Source: Elusimicrobiota bacterium
Lineage (GTDB): Bacteria; Elusimicrobiota; Elusimicrobia; F11
Assembly: GCA_022072025.1 (NCBI GenBank)
Contig: JAJVIP010000027.1
Location: 62,001-126,000, forward strand
DNA length: 64,000 nt
Direction: 5' to 3'
Of this stretch, positions 35,562 through 45,312 are shown piece by piece; position 1 is the first letter of the stretch, and each line of letters begins with the position of its first letter. Below the pieces are notes generated by a model. It was not told the origin of the DNA and did not search any database. It saw only the letters and a list, made by a program, of their open reading frames with translations. The translations under genes were made by a program, and so were the position numbers.

Positions 35562-37253
35562 ATGGAGACATTGGTTATGACTGACGACTTTAGCATGGAT
35601 GACATTTTTGCCCAGAGTGGTCCCACTCTTCCAGGCACCATCATAGATGGAACCGTCGTTGGACAAACCGACACCCACATTCTCATTAACGTTGGACTCA
35701 AACAAGAAGCGGCCCTTCCTTTAAGAGAATTTTCGGGCAATCTTCCCCAGGTCGGAACGCTCATTCCCATTCTCCTTATCAATCCCAACGGAGCTGATGG
35801 GCGTCCCCTCGTTTCCTGGAAACAAGCCAGAGAACGAAAAAACTGGGACAAAATAGCTGAATGCCATAAAACCAACCAACCCGTTGAAGGAAAAATAACC
35901 CAAAAAATAAAAGGGGGGTTCATTGTTGATATAGGACTCGATGCCTTTTTGCCCGCCTCTCAATTGGACGAAAAACAAATTGCCAAACCAGAAGAATGGG
36001 TGGGAAAATCGATTCAAGTTCTCGTTTTGGAAATGGACAAAACCAAGGGCAATGTTCTTGTTTCACGGCGAAGAATTTTAGAGCAAGAAAAACTCATTAA
36101 AAGATCGGCTACCCTAAAAAATCTCCAAGTGGGCCAGGTGATAAAAGGAAAAGTGACCGGCATGACCACTTTTGGCGCTTTCATTGATATCGGGGGCATT
36201 GAAGGCCTGCTCCACGTATCGGATATTTCTTGGAACCGTGTCGACAACCCCAATAAAGTACTCAAAATCGGAGAAACCTTAGACGTCAAAGTTCTCAAAC
36301 ATGACACCACCTCCAACCGCATTTCCTTGGGCCGAAAACAGCTTTTGCCTCATCCATGGGATGGCATTGAAAAGAAACACCCCGTGGGTTCTGTGATCAA
36401 AGGAAAAGTGACAGGTTTGGCTGATTTTGGCGCTTTTGTTTTCATCGAGCCCGGAGTCGAAGGCATGATTCATGTTTCCGAGATTTCCTGGACTGAAAAA
36501 ATAACCAAACCCGGCTCAGTTCTAAAAGTGGGACAAGAGGTTGAAGCCAAACTCATTGCGTGCGACCGAGAAAAAGAAAAAATTTCACTGAGCCTCAAAC
36601 GACTCAAACCAAGTCCATGGGACATGGCACTCAAAGATTATCCGCTGGGATCCAAAATCGAAGGCGAAGTCACCCATCTCACCAACTTTGGGGCCTTTGT
36701 AAAAATTCCAGTCGGGGTAGAAGCTCTTCTTAAAACCCAAGATCTTTCTTGGACCGAGCGTTATCAAAATCCCAATCAAGTCCTCAAAGTCGGAGATAAA
36801 ATTACCGCTGTTGTTTTGGAGATTAACCCTCAAGATGAAAAAATGTCCCTCGGGCTAAAACAGTTAAACCCAGACCCCCTCAAAGAACTAAAAGAAGGGA
36901 AAAACGCCACAGGCATTGTGGTAAAAGTTGCTGACTTCGGTTTGATCGTCAAGCTGAGTAATGGTGTGGAAGCTTTGGTTCGCTCTTCTGAAATTGCCAA
37001 TGAAAGATCGATGTTTGATGACAAATCTTCTAGAGAAAAATCTCCTCAGTCAGCAACCGCTCTTTTTAAGGAAGGGGATTCCATCACAGCCAATGTCCTT
37101 AAAATCAACAAAAAAGAGCGAAAGGTGGAAATGTCTATTCGTAAGTACGAAAAATCTCAAGAACGCGAACTATTAAAAAAATATACCGGTCAAAATGAGA
37201 ATTTTTCATTGGGACAAACCACAGGTTGGACAGAAGAAGAAGGCGGTTCGTAA
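35562..37253 (+). CDS. rpsA: 30S ribosomal protein S1
   Basis: A 563-residue protein with six S1 OB-fold repeats, beginning near residues 24, 107, 191, 276, 363 and 447. Repeats 3-5 have the canonical GKVTxxxxFGAFV and VSDISW/VSEISW motifs; repeats 1 and 2 are the divergent ribosome-binding pair. Six repeats match proteobacterial-type S1, which helps load mRNAs including those with weak ribosome binding sites. A GGA sequence lies 9 bases before the ATG at 35562; ATG 35577 is an alternative. Confidence 0.95.
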   Translation: METLVMTDDFSMDDIFAQSGPTLPGTIIDGTVVGQTDTHILINVGLKQEAALPLREFSGNLPQVGTLIPILLINPNGADGRPLVSWKQARERKNWDKIAECHKTNQPVEGKITQKIKGGFIVDIGLDAFLPASQLDEKQIAKPEEWVGKSIQVLVLEMDKTKGNVLVSRRRILEQEKLIKRSATLKNLQVGQVIKGKVTGMTTFGAFIDIGGIEGLLHVSDISWNRVDNPNKVLKIGETLDVKVLKHDTTSNRISLGRKQLLPHPWDGIEKKHPVGSVIKGKVTGLADFGAFVFIEPGVEGMIHVSEISWTEKITKPGSVLKVGQEVEAKLIACDREKEKISLSLKRLKPSPWDMALKDYPLGSKIEGEVTHLTNFGAFVKIPVGVEALLKTQDLSWTERYQNPNQVLKVGDKITAVVLEINPQDEKMSLGLKQLNPDPLKELKEGKNATGIVVKVADFGLIVKLSNGVEALVRSSEIANERSMFDDKSSREKSPQSATALFKEGDSITANVLKINKKERKVEMSIRKYEKSQERELLKKYTGQNENFSLGQTTGWTEEEGGS

Positions 37254-37313
37254 GTCCCCCATTCATTTACAATTCGCCCTTTCTGAGTTTCGGAAGCCCT
37301 GTTAGACTTGGGC

Positions 37314-40187
37314 ATGCCCTTTTCATATCGTCGCACCAGCCCGTTTATAACTTTTATCCTTTTTTCAACCCTCCTCCTTCATTCACCGCTCCTTGCCAAT
37401 GTTCGTCGTGACAAATTTAAATGGATGACGGTACAAACACCGCATTTCGACATTTTTTACGATCAAAAGTCAGAGCGTTTGGTTCCGCGAATGGCGCATC
37501 ATCTTGAAGCAGCATGGGCCCATGTGGGGAAAGAGTATGGGACCCCCGTGGAAGGAAGGACTCCTTTCTTCTTTTTCTCAAATCACAATGAATTTGAACA
37601 GACTCCCATTGTTTCTATTGGCGAGGGAACCGGAGGAGTAACAGAAGCTTTTAAAAATAGATTTCTTATTTTCAATGATGGATCTGAAAAATGGATGAAA
37701 CACGTGATTTACCACGAGTTCACCCATGTGGTTCAATTCAACATCCTATACGGCGGATTTTGGAAAAGTGTTCAACTTCTCAAATCGCCCTTTTATCCGT
37801 TGTGGATGATGGAAGGAACCGCTGAATATGGATCCAATGGGATCGACGACGCCACCGGTGAAATGGTGGTTCGCGACGCCTTTGCCAACAAGCAACTTCC
37901 TTCCTTGGTTGAGTTACAGGGATTCAACCATCTCAAACCCAATCAAATCACATTGGGATACAAAACCGGTGATGCCGCCATCAAATTTCTCAAAGATGAA
38001 TATGGCCAAGACAAACTAAAGGCCTTGCTGGTCAATATGAAAGATTATTTTGACATCTCCAGTGCTCTCCAGGCGACTTTGGGAGAACCTTCTCTGGGTT
38101 GCGATCTTGAACGCTTTGATTTCCGATTTCAAGAATGGCTGCACGATAAATATGATGATTTTTTGAAAGAGGCCAAAACACCCTCTTTCTACGGGCCGAA
38201 ACTTACTTCATCAGATCTGATTCCACAATCCAATGTTTCACCTGTCATCTCTCCGGATGGAAAAAAGATTTATTTTTTTAGTGATCGCGGCGGTCCCGAT
38301 CAGCTCTATGAATTGGACCTCTCCACATTAAAATCAAAAGTTCTTCTTCCGCTCAAACCTCAGAAATATGAAAGTTTGCACACAGGGAGTCGGGCTCTTT
38401 CAATTTCTCCCGATGGCCGCTGGTTGGCTTTCGCTGGAGAAAAAGTTCAACGGGATTTCCTTTATGTCCTGGATTTAAAAAAGAAAAATCTAAAACGATT
38501 TCGTATTCCCTTCGACCAATTGAGGTCGCCCGTTTTCTCACCCATAAACAACAATCAATTGGTTTGTGTGGGGATGAAACAAGGCTACAACGATCTTTAT
38601 CTGATTGATCGAAAAGGGCACCTTATCAAACAGATCACGGATTCGCCCCAAGATGAACGGGATCCGGTTTTTTCCTCCGATGAATCGCACGTCCTATTTT
38701 CCGGGGAAGTGGTATCCCCTATTGATGGGGAACCCCAGGGCCGCAATTTATTTTCTCTTGATTTGAATACCCTCCAACTTGAGGAAATTTCTGATCATGA
38801 AGGGGACGAAACAGAACCGGAACCTTTGGCCAATGGCGGTCTCCTCTATGTGCGGGATCAAGACGATGAGGGAAATTTCAGAACCAATTTGATCCACCGA
38901 GATCAAAACGGACATGAAACGCAACTCACAAATTTTATTGGAGGAGGTTTTTCACCTCGGGCCTCCGGCACCGATCATTCTGTTTTTTATGTGGGATTCG
39001 ATGCGGGCGAAAAACATATTTACAAAGCCACATGGACTTTTGAAGGGAATTCTTCGCTGGCGCAAAAAAATCCACCCCCTGATGAGAAGTGGGGGGAAGG
39101 TGAAGCGCGAAAGCCCCAAAATTCGCAGGCGCTATTGAATTGGCCTCTCAATACCACCTCTCCTCATTTTTCCAATCAGAGTCGCCCTTATCGATTCAAA
39201 GGCTCCACGGATTTATTCATCCCTTTCTTCTTTTATTCTTCAATCGATGGGTTGGTGCTCATGGACATTTGGCAATATTCTGATTTGATGGGTTTTCATC
39301 AAATCCAACAACAAGCGCAATTCGCCTCTGGTGGAGATACGATGGACCTTTCTTTGGCCTACACCTATGCCCGTTATCGCCCCACTTTTACGGTGGGAGT
39401 GCGAAGCCTACGGTTCTATAGAGATTTCGATGAAGATTCCCAAAGACGGGAATTGACGGGTATCGGTTATGTGACCTATCCGTTCGACCGCGTCAGTTCA
39501 ATGAGCCTCGGCATGGGATCGACCAATCGGGAGGATGTTTTCTTTGACGAATCAGAACCCAACAGTGATTTTCGCGATCGCTTTTTAATTAGCTCTCTTG
39601 AATACAACACCATCACCGGTCGATACCTGATCCCCACCAGAGGAAATCGATTGGCTTTTGTATTTCAACAAGGGTTCAATGGATTGGGAGGAGATCAAAT
39701 CTATAAAACAGGATTTGTGGAAGGGACCCAATATGTCCCCATTCCCCGAGAAAGCACATGGGCTTCTCGAATTTTTCTTGGAAGAAGCACCGGAGCCGAT
39801 CGGCAGGTGTTTCGTTTGGGGGGCATTGACCGGGTGCGCGCACTTTCATCGGGATCCGATCTCAACAAAAAATCCAATGTTGCGCTTGCCAGCACGGAGC
39901 TCAGGATTCGAATGAAATATCTCAATGCCCGAACCGCTTTTATGTTCCCCGATTTTTTCTTCAAAGCGGCCTATCTGGTTTTATTTACCGATGTGGGGTA
40001 CGGTTGGAACAACACCACTGAAAGAAGAGAGTTTGAAACCGACCGGCTTCGCAATTCAACCGGGCTGGGCGTTTCTTGGCCAACATTTATCCTCCAGAGT
40101 TTCCAAATGAATCTCACCGTTCAATGGGCCAAACGAACGGATAACGGGTCAGACATATGGTACGTCAGCGCTGGACCCGCTTTTTAG
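37314..40187 (+). CDS. Secreted metallopeptidase-like / TolB propeller / outer-membrane barrel fusion
   Basis: A 957-residue protein with signal peptide. Residues about 35-280 form a gluzincin-type peptidase-MA-like domain with H134-E-x-x-H138 (YHEFTHVV) and a downstream glutamate in WMMEGTAEY (E167). Residues about 300-590 hold PD40/TolB beta-propeller repeats (SPVISPDGKKIYFFSDRGG, ISPDGRWLAF, DPVFSSDESHVLF). The last 300 residues alternate like a BamA/Omp85-type barrel. It is probably anchored in the outer membrane. All peptidase ligands are present, but substrate is unknown. ATG at 37314 is preferred to TTG at 37308. Confidence 0.75.
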   Translation: MPFSYRRTSPFITFILFSTLLLHSPLLANVRRDKFKWMTVQTPHFDIFYDQKSERLVPRMAHHLEAAWAHVGKEYGTPVEGRTPFFFFSNHNEFEQTPIVSIGEGTGGVTEAFKNRFLIFNDGSEKWMKHVIYHEFTHVVQFNILYGGFWKSVQLLKSPFYPLWMMEGTAEYGSNGIDDATGEMVVRDAFANKQLPSLVELQGFNHLKPNQITLGYKTGDAAIKFLKDEYGQDKLKALLVNMKDYFDISSALQATLGEPSLGCDLERFDFRFQEWLHDKYDDFLKEAKTPSFYGPKLTSSDLIPQSNVSPVISPDGKKIYFFSDRGGPDQLYELDLSTLKSKVLLPLKPQKYESLHTGSRALSISPDGRWLAFAGEKVQRDFLYVLDLKKKNLKRFRIPFDQLRSPVFSPINNNQLVCVGMKQGYNDLYLIDRKGHLIKQITDSPQDERDPVFSSDESHVLFSGEVVSPIDGEPQGRNLFSLDLNTLQLEEISDHEGDETEPEPLANGGLLYVRDQDDEGNFRTNLIHRDQNGHETQLTNFIGGGFSPRASGTDHSVFYVGFDAGEKHIYKATWTFEGNSSLAQKNPPPDEKWGEGEARKPQNSQALLNWPLNTTSPHFSNQSRPYRFKGSTDLFIPFFFYSSIDGLVLMDIWQYSDLMGFHQIQQQAQFASGGDTMDLSLAYTYARYRPTFTVGVRSLRFYRDFDEDSQRRELTGIGYVTYPFDRVSSMSLGMGSTNREDVFFDESEPNSDFRDRFLISSLEYNTITGRYLIPTRGNRLAFVFQQGFNGLGGDQIYKTGFVEGTQYVPIPRESTWASRIFLGRSTGADRQVFRLGGIDRVRALSSGSDLNKKSNVALASTELRIRMKYLNARTAFMFPDFFFKAAYLVLFTDVGYGWNNTTERREFETDRLRNSTGLGVSWPTFILQSFQMNLTVQWAKRTDNGSDIWYVSAGPAF

Positions 40188-40189
40188 TT

Positions 40190-41977
40190 ATGATCCCCGA
40201 AAATTTAATGAACTTACTTCGGCACAATATTCATCCAAATTATTTTTTCTTTGCGACGCTTCTGGGAACCTTGTTCTCATCAACGCTCAATGCAGATGTT
40301 TCGTTGCGATTGGTTCAACCTTACGAAAACTCCAACATCCCAGCCGTAAAACAATCCTTTGTGTTCGGATCCGTTACACCAGCCACCGCCACGCTGACCG
40401 TCAATGGTCTTCCCGTGACCCCTTACACCAATGGCGGTTTTTTAACCATGATTCCATTCCAAGAAGGTAAATTTAAAATTGAGGCCGTAGCCACCGATGG
40501 TATTTCGACTTCCACAGTGGTACGCATGGTCAATGTGGCGGGAACCCCAGCCTCTTATTCATCGACTTATGGAAAAATTGACATTCTCTCTCCCAAAGGA
40601 ATTCTTGTGGTTCGTCCTGGAGACTCCATCACTTTTACAATTCAAGCCGCGCCAGGAGGCAAAGCGAGTTTTCGGTTCAAGAAACATTCTGAATATTTCC
40701 AAATGGAGGAACAATCCACCGCTGTTCAAGGAATTTATAAATTCCTTTATACGGTAAAACCTGATGATAATTTTGATGCTGAAAACGTTCAATTCTCCCT
40801 GAAAAGACGCGATGGGAAACGCATCGTGGCTTTGGCCGACGCCAAAATTACCGTTCAGCGCAGAAGATTCCCGCGCATGATCGAACTCAAAGAAGACAGT
40901 GTCATTTTAACGGGCCCCGACTCTGATTTTGGTTACAATCTTTTTTCTCTCCAAGGGACACGTCTAGAGGTAACCGGAGAACAATCCGAATATCTGCGTG
41001 TTGAAATTGCTGGAACCAATCAGGGGTGGGTGAAAAAAAGTGCGACCATGGAACTGCCGAATGGGACCCTGCCTGCTAAAAGCATTTCGAGAAATATCCG
41101 AGTTAATGCTGATGAAAATAGCACTCTCATCGAAATCCCTTTACAGTTTAGACATCCACACAAAGTGGATCAATTCACCTCTCCGCATCGATTACTTCTC
41201 ACTCTGTATGGCGTTGTCGCCGATAGCGATCGGATTCGATACAACACAAAAGATTCAGTCATTGAGGAAATCGTATGGTTTCAAAGCGATCCCTCCACTT
41301 GTGTCTTTGATATTCGAACCAAACAAAACCAACCCTGGGGTTACGACATTCGTTATGAAGGGACGAAACTGGTTATTGAAATACGTCATCGCCCTCCTCA
41401 TCAAGCCAAGGGAAATTCAATGAAAGGCCTTCGAGTGGCCCTCGACGCGGGACATTCCCCTCAAAGTTTCGGAACCATTGGTCCTTGGGGCCATACGGAG
41501 TCTTCCGTCACGCTCAGAGTGGCCTTGGTGGCCAAACACGAAATGGAAAAACGCGGCGCCACTGTCATCATGATTCAAGATGGGACAAAAGAATTTTCTC
41601 TTCAAGATCGCGTTAATTTGGCATGGAAAGAAAAAGCTCATCTTTACATCAGCATTCACGCCGACGCTTGCGGCGAAGGCCAGGACCCAAGAGAGTTGGA
41701 GGGATACAGCGTCCATTATTACCATCCGCAAAGCCGCGCCCTAGCTGAAAGTATTCACACGGTCTACGGAGAAAAAACGGGTTTGAGAGACCAGGGCCTG
41801 TGGCGATCAAATTTGGCGGTGTGTCGAATGCCCCAAATGCCGTCTCTCCTTTTGGAACAAGCCTTTCTTATTCTTCCCGAGTTTGAAGAACTCATGATAA
41901 CCCCTCGACATCATCAAACAGTCGCTGAAAGTTTGATTCGAGGCATCCTTGATTTCATGAATTCTCAACCCAAATGA
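40190..41977 (+). CDS. amiC: N-acetylmuramoyl-L-alanine amidase (AmiC-type)
   Basis: About 595 residues with a signal peptide, an Ig-like/AMIN-like N-terminal region (LRLVQPYENSNIPAVKQSFVFG), an SH3-like middle and a C-terminal Amidase_3 domain. The zinc ligands are visible: VALDAGHS, GHTESSVTL, YISIHADA, and the catalytic glutamate in LLLEQAFL. It cleaves the peptide from glycan strands in the periplasm. The ATG lies two bases after the preceding stop. Confidence 0.9.
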   Translation: MIPENLMNLLRHNIHPNYFFFATLLGTLFSSTLNADVSLRLVQPYENSNIPAVKQSFVFGSVTPATATLTVNGLPVTPYTNGGFLTMIPFQEGKFKIEAVATDGISTSTVVRMVNVAGTPASYSSTYGKIDILSPKGILVVRPGDSITFTIQAAPGGKASFRFKKHSEYFQMEEQSTAVQGIYKFLYTVKPDDNFDAENVQFSLKRRDGKRIVALADAKITVQRRRFPRMIELKEDSVILTGPDSDFGYNLFSLQGTRLEVTGEQSEYLRVEIAGTNQGWVKKSATMELPNGTLPAKSISRNIRVNADENSTLIEIPLQFRHPHKVDQFTSPHRLLLTLYGVVADSDRIRYNTKDSVIEEIVWFQSDPSTCVFDIRTKQNQPWGYDIRYEGTKLVIEIRHRPPHQAKGNSMKGLRVALDAGHSPQSFGTIGPWGHTESSVTLRVALVAKHEMEKRGATVIMIQDGTKEFSLQDRVNLAWKEKAHLYISIHADACGEGQDPRELEGYSVHYYHPQSRALAESIHTVYGEKTGLRDQGLWRSNLAVCRMPQMPSLLLEQAFLILPEFEELMITPRHHQTVAESLIRGILDFMNSQPK

Positions 41978-42828
41978 TGCCCTTTCGTTTCCGACTTAGG
42001 CGCCTTCACATTCTTTTGTTTTTATTCTTCTTATTCATCAGCCATTTTTTTCTTTGGGCTTCGGGGAAGGACTTGTTTTCTCCACCGCAAAAAATGACGG
42101 TGATCTCGGAGGTGGCGGACATCCGATCCAAACCTCAACGGGGTGGGAAAAAATATATTTTTGATCCGTTACAGGAAACCCAAGTTCTCAAAGGGGAACA
42201 GGTTCTCGTTTTTGAGAAAAAAGGGAAATGGTTCAGAGTGGAATGCCCTGAACAGCAAGAATTTACTCATGAAAATAAATGGCAAGGGTATCCGGGATGG
42301 ATTGAAAAAAAATTTCTAACCCCCGCCATCGCCGTGTCAGAAAACACTTCACGCCCCGCCATACCCTTTACAGATGAATTGAGACCCTCCATTTTGAAAG
42401 AAGCCCGTCGCCATTTGGGATCCCCCTATCTATGGGGGGGAAGATCTCTTCACAACCCTCAACATAAACAAACCCTCACTGGCGTGGATTGCTCGGGACT
42501 TGTGAATTGGTCGTACCGGCAAGCGGGACTGATTGTTCCCAGAGATGCCCATGAACAATGGATGAAATCTCAGCCCATTGAACCCCGCGAATTGGAACCA
42601 GCTGATTTGATTTTTCTCGCGAAGACGGACAACCCGGAGAAAGTGGTCCATGTCATGATATACGCGGGAAATGGAAAAATTATTGAAGCACCTCAGTCCG
42701 GTGATAAAGTCCGTGAATTATTTTTTGATGAAAGATTGGGAAAGTTTCTTATCGAAACAAAATCGGGCGAAATCCTAAAAGACCGCGTTATTTACTTCGG
42801 AACATTCTTCCAAAGGAATCATCCATGA
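41974..42828 (+). CDS. NlpC/P60 peptidoglycan endopeptidase with SH3 domain
   Basis: The 284-residue protein has a basic, hydrophobic signal peptide, a bacterial SH3 domain (VISEVADIRSKPQRGG to YPGWIEKKFL) and an NlpC/P60 domain. The catalytic cysteine is C173 in GVDCSGLVNW and the histidine H226 in VVHVMIY. It cuts gamma-D-Glu-diamino acid links. ATGA-coupled to the amidase, so the pair probably remodels wall together. Confidence 0.9.
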   Translation: MMPFRFRLRRLHILLFLFFLFISHFFLWASGKDLFSPPQKMTVISEVADIRSKPQRGGKKYIFDPLQETQVLKGEQVLVFEKKGKWFRVECPEQQEFTHENKWQGYPGWIEKKFLTPAIAVSENTSRPAIPFTDELRPSILKEARRHLGSPYLWGGRSLHNPQHKQTLTGVDCSGLVNWSYRQAGLIVPRDAHEQWMKSQPIEPRELEPADLIFLAKTDNPEKVVHVMIYAGNGKIIEAPQSGDKVRELFFDERLGKFLIETKSGEILKDRVIYFGTFFQRNHP

Positions 42829-44186
42829 ATGAAACAAAAACAGAATTAAAACGTGAGCTTGGACTTTTCACTTGCGTTTTGTTGGTCATTGGTAACATTA
42901 TTGGAGTCGGTATATTCACAACTCCAGGCGAGATCGCGCGCGATCTTCCATCGGCGGGATGGATATTGATCGCTTGGTCGGTGGGGGGATTGCTCGCCAT
43001 GGCGGGCGCTCTTACCTACGCTGAACTAGGCGCCATGATTCCCAAGGCGGGGGGAAATTACGTTTTTCTCAAAGAGGCCTACGGCCCCCTCTGGGGGTTC
43101 CTCTACGGTTGGGCCTACACGCTCGTGACAAGTTCTGGAACCATTGCCCTCCTGGCCATTGGTTTTGGGGAATATCTTGGGATCGCCACAGGGACCCCTG
43201 TGTCAAAATTTTTCTCGATTACGGTTGTTCTTGTCTTAACCCTGCTCAATATGCGCGACGTTAAACTGGGAGCAGGCCTCATGGATATTATTACCTCCAC
43301 AAAAATTGTGGCCATGTTCGCTCTTGTTGTTTTTGGATTTATTTTGGGAAATGGTCAAACATCTCATTTTTCACCGTTGTTCACTGGCGAAACGTCGCTG
43401 GTGTTTAAAGCCATCGGAGCGGCACTCGTTCCGATGGCGTTTGCCTATTCCGGCTGGAATTCCACCGTATTTGTCGCAGAAGAAGTAAAGAACCCAGGCC
43501 GATTGATTCCGCTCTCAATGATTTTTGGAACCTTGGCGACGGCTTTAATTTACATCCTCATGAACGCGATCTATCTCTACGCGGTGCCTCTTCAAAACAT
43601 CATTGGAAGCGAAACAGTGGCCGATTTGGCTGCACGGAATCTTTTTGGAGAAGGGGCCGCTGTCCTTATTAAATTGCTGGTGGCAACATCGGTATTGGGA
43701 TGTTTGAGCGCCACCATGCTCACCAATCCCCGGACCACGTTCGCGCTTGCGCGTGATGGTTATTTTTTTAAATTCACAGCCAAAGTTCACGAAAAATTCA
43801 GAACACCCAGCGGAGCTATCCTCTTCTCAGGACTCTGGGCCTGCTTTTTAATCTTAATGGGCGATTTCAAACAGATCCTTCGCTTCCTATCGGTCCCGCT
43901 TGTTATCATCGGAACGATGACGGTGTTCTCTATTTTCGTTTTCAGATGGAAAAAACCTGAAATCAATCGCCCCTATCGCTGCTGGGGATACCCTTTCACA
44001 CCAGCCCTTTACGTGCTCATTTCTATCTTCATGCTCTACGCGACATTCCTTGAGCGTCGCTATACAATGCCAATCGGTTTTGGCGGATTTTCTGTTGATG
44101 TCCCTGTCTGGCTCACGGGAATCGGGATTTTCATTATGGGAGTTCCAGTATTCTATGTTTGGAGAAGATTTCGTCACATCGATTAA
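42825..44186 (+). CDS. APC-family amino acid permease
   Basis: The 453-residue protein has about 12 hydrophobic helices. Helix 1 carries the unwound substrate motif GNIIGVGIFTTPG and a later helix has AFAYSGWNSTVFVAEEVKNP, both typical of the APC superfamily (LAT/YfnA-like group). The substrate is unknown; peptide-derived amino acids would fit its coupling to two wall hydrolases. Confidence 0.88.
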   Translation: MNETKTELKRELGLFTCVLLVIGNIIGVGIFTTPGEIARDLPSAGWILIAWSVGGLLAMAGALTYAELGAMIPKAGGNYVFLKEAYGPLWGFLYGWAYTLVTSSGTIALLAIGFGEYLGIATGTPVSKFFSITVVLVLTLLNMRDVKLGAGLMDIITSTKIVAMFALVVFGFILGNGQTSHFSPLFTGETSLVFKAIGAALVPMAFAYSGWNSTVFVAEEVKNPGRLIPLSMIFGTLATALIYILMNAIYLYAVPLQNIIGSETVADLAARNLFGEGAAVLIKLLVATSVLGCLSATMLTNPRTTFALARDGYFFKFTAKVHEKFRTPSGAILFSGLWACFLILMGDFKQILRFLSVPLVIIGTMTVFSIFVFRWKKPEINRPYRCWGYPFTPALYVLISIFMLYATFLERRYTMPIGFGGFSVDVPVWLTGIGIFIMGVPVFYVWRRFRHID

Positions 44187-44189
44187 CTC

Positions 44190-45293
44190 ATGAGGCCCTT
44201 GCGCAAGCTCCTCGATTTCTTTCCAGTGCCATTCTGGGTGTACTTCTTCTCCATTCTGGCCGGAACCCTGGGCCTCCTTCCACGTCAATCACCACTGTAT
44301 GATGCCGCCACGCGACACGTGTTACCGATGGCCATTTTTCTCATGCTCATCAGTACTCCGCTCTCAGAACTTTTCTCCATGGGCCCTGCTTCTGTGAAAG
44401 CGATGATAATTGGAACAGGGACCATTTTCTTTTCCCAGGTTTTGAGTTTCGTTATTCTCCTCCCCTATTTGCCTGAGGATAGTTGGAAAGCGGTGGGGGC
44501 TCTTATGGGAACATGGATTGGCGGCAGCGCAAATATGGTAGCGATTAAAGAAATTCTCCAGATGCCCGATAATGCATTAAGCTCCTTGGTGATCGTCGAT
44601 GCGATCCTTTCCTATGCGTGGATGGCTTTCCTTCTATTCGGAAGTTCATGGCAAAAAAAATTTGATAACCCGGCCGGAGAATCCATCATTTCTTCAAAGA
44701 CAATTATTGATGAAAATCCTCTTGGTGGAAATGGCGACAACAAACCGAGCGGAATTAAAATGATGGGGGTTTTAATCATTGGATTCGCTGTTGCTGAAAT
44801 CTGCGTCTGGTCAGGGAAGTTCATTGGAGGTCATCTCTCATTCCTTCCCATTAGCGGTTGGACGCTGTTAATGGCCTCAACCGCTGCTTTGCTACTGGCG
44901 TTAACGCCGCTCCATCATCTCAAATCCTGGGGATCCCCAAGGCTGGGGACATTGTCGCTCTATCTGGTTCTCATTACGATAGGAGCCAAAACTTCGCTAA
45001 GCGCCACTCTCCAGACCCCTATTTTTCTGGTCTATGGAATTCTGGCCCTAACAATGCATGGCGCGCTTTCGTTATTTTTAGGTCGAATTTTTAAGCTTCC
45101 ACTGTTCCTGCTTTCAACAGCCAGCCAAGCCAATATCGGCGGCGCTGTATCTGCCCCGATTGTAGCTGAAGCCTATCGTCAAGGGACCGCTCATCTCGGC
45201 GTTCTCATGGCCGTTCTTGGGGCCGTTTTGGGAACCTATTTGGGTGTGGCGGGAGGGTATCTTTGCAAAACCATCGCTCTTTGGCGCGGATGA
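44190..45293 (+). CDS. DUF819 (YjcL-like) integral membrane protein
   Basis: A 367-residue polytopic protein of about ten helices, with MGTWIGGSANMVAIKEIL and SQANIGGAVSAPIVAEAY. These paired GGSxNx and ANIGG motifs mark the DUF819 family, related to transporters of the BASS/CPA type. The transport substrate is not known. It lies 3 bases after the permease. Confidence 0.82.
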   Translation: MRPLRKLLDFFPVPFWVYFFSILAGTLGLLPRQSPLYDAATRHVLPMAIFLMLISTPLSELFSMGPASVKAMIIGTGTIFFSQVLSFVILLPYLPEDSWKAVGALMGTWIGGSANMVAIKEILQMPDNALSSLVIVDAILSYAWMAFLLFGSSWQKKFDNPAGESIISSKTIIDENPLGGNGDNKPSGIKMMGVLIIGFAVAEICVWSGKFIGGHLSFLPISGWTLLMASTAALLLALTPLHHLKSWGSPRLGTLSLYLVLITIGAKTSLSATLQTPIFLVYGILALTMHGALSLFLGRIFKLPLFLLSTASQANIGGAVSAPIVAEAYRQGTAHLGVLMAVLGAVLGTYLGVAGGYLCKTIALWRG

Positions 45294-45299
45294 ATCACG

Positions 45300-45312
45300 T
45301 ATAATCGCGCCT
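45300..45312 (+). promoter_or_regulatory. Predicted leaderless promoter of the Fur-family gene
   Basis: A perfect TATAAT (45300-45305) ends 7 bases before the ATG at 45313. Transcription would begin at or next to the start codon. No Shine-Dalgarno sequence is present. The -35 is weak (TTGGCG, short spacing). Confidence 0.55.
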
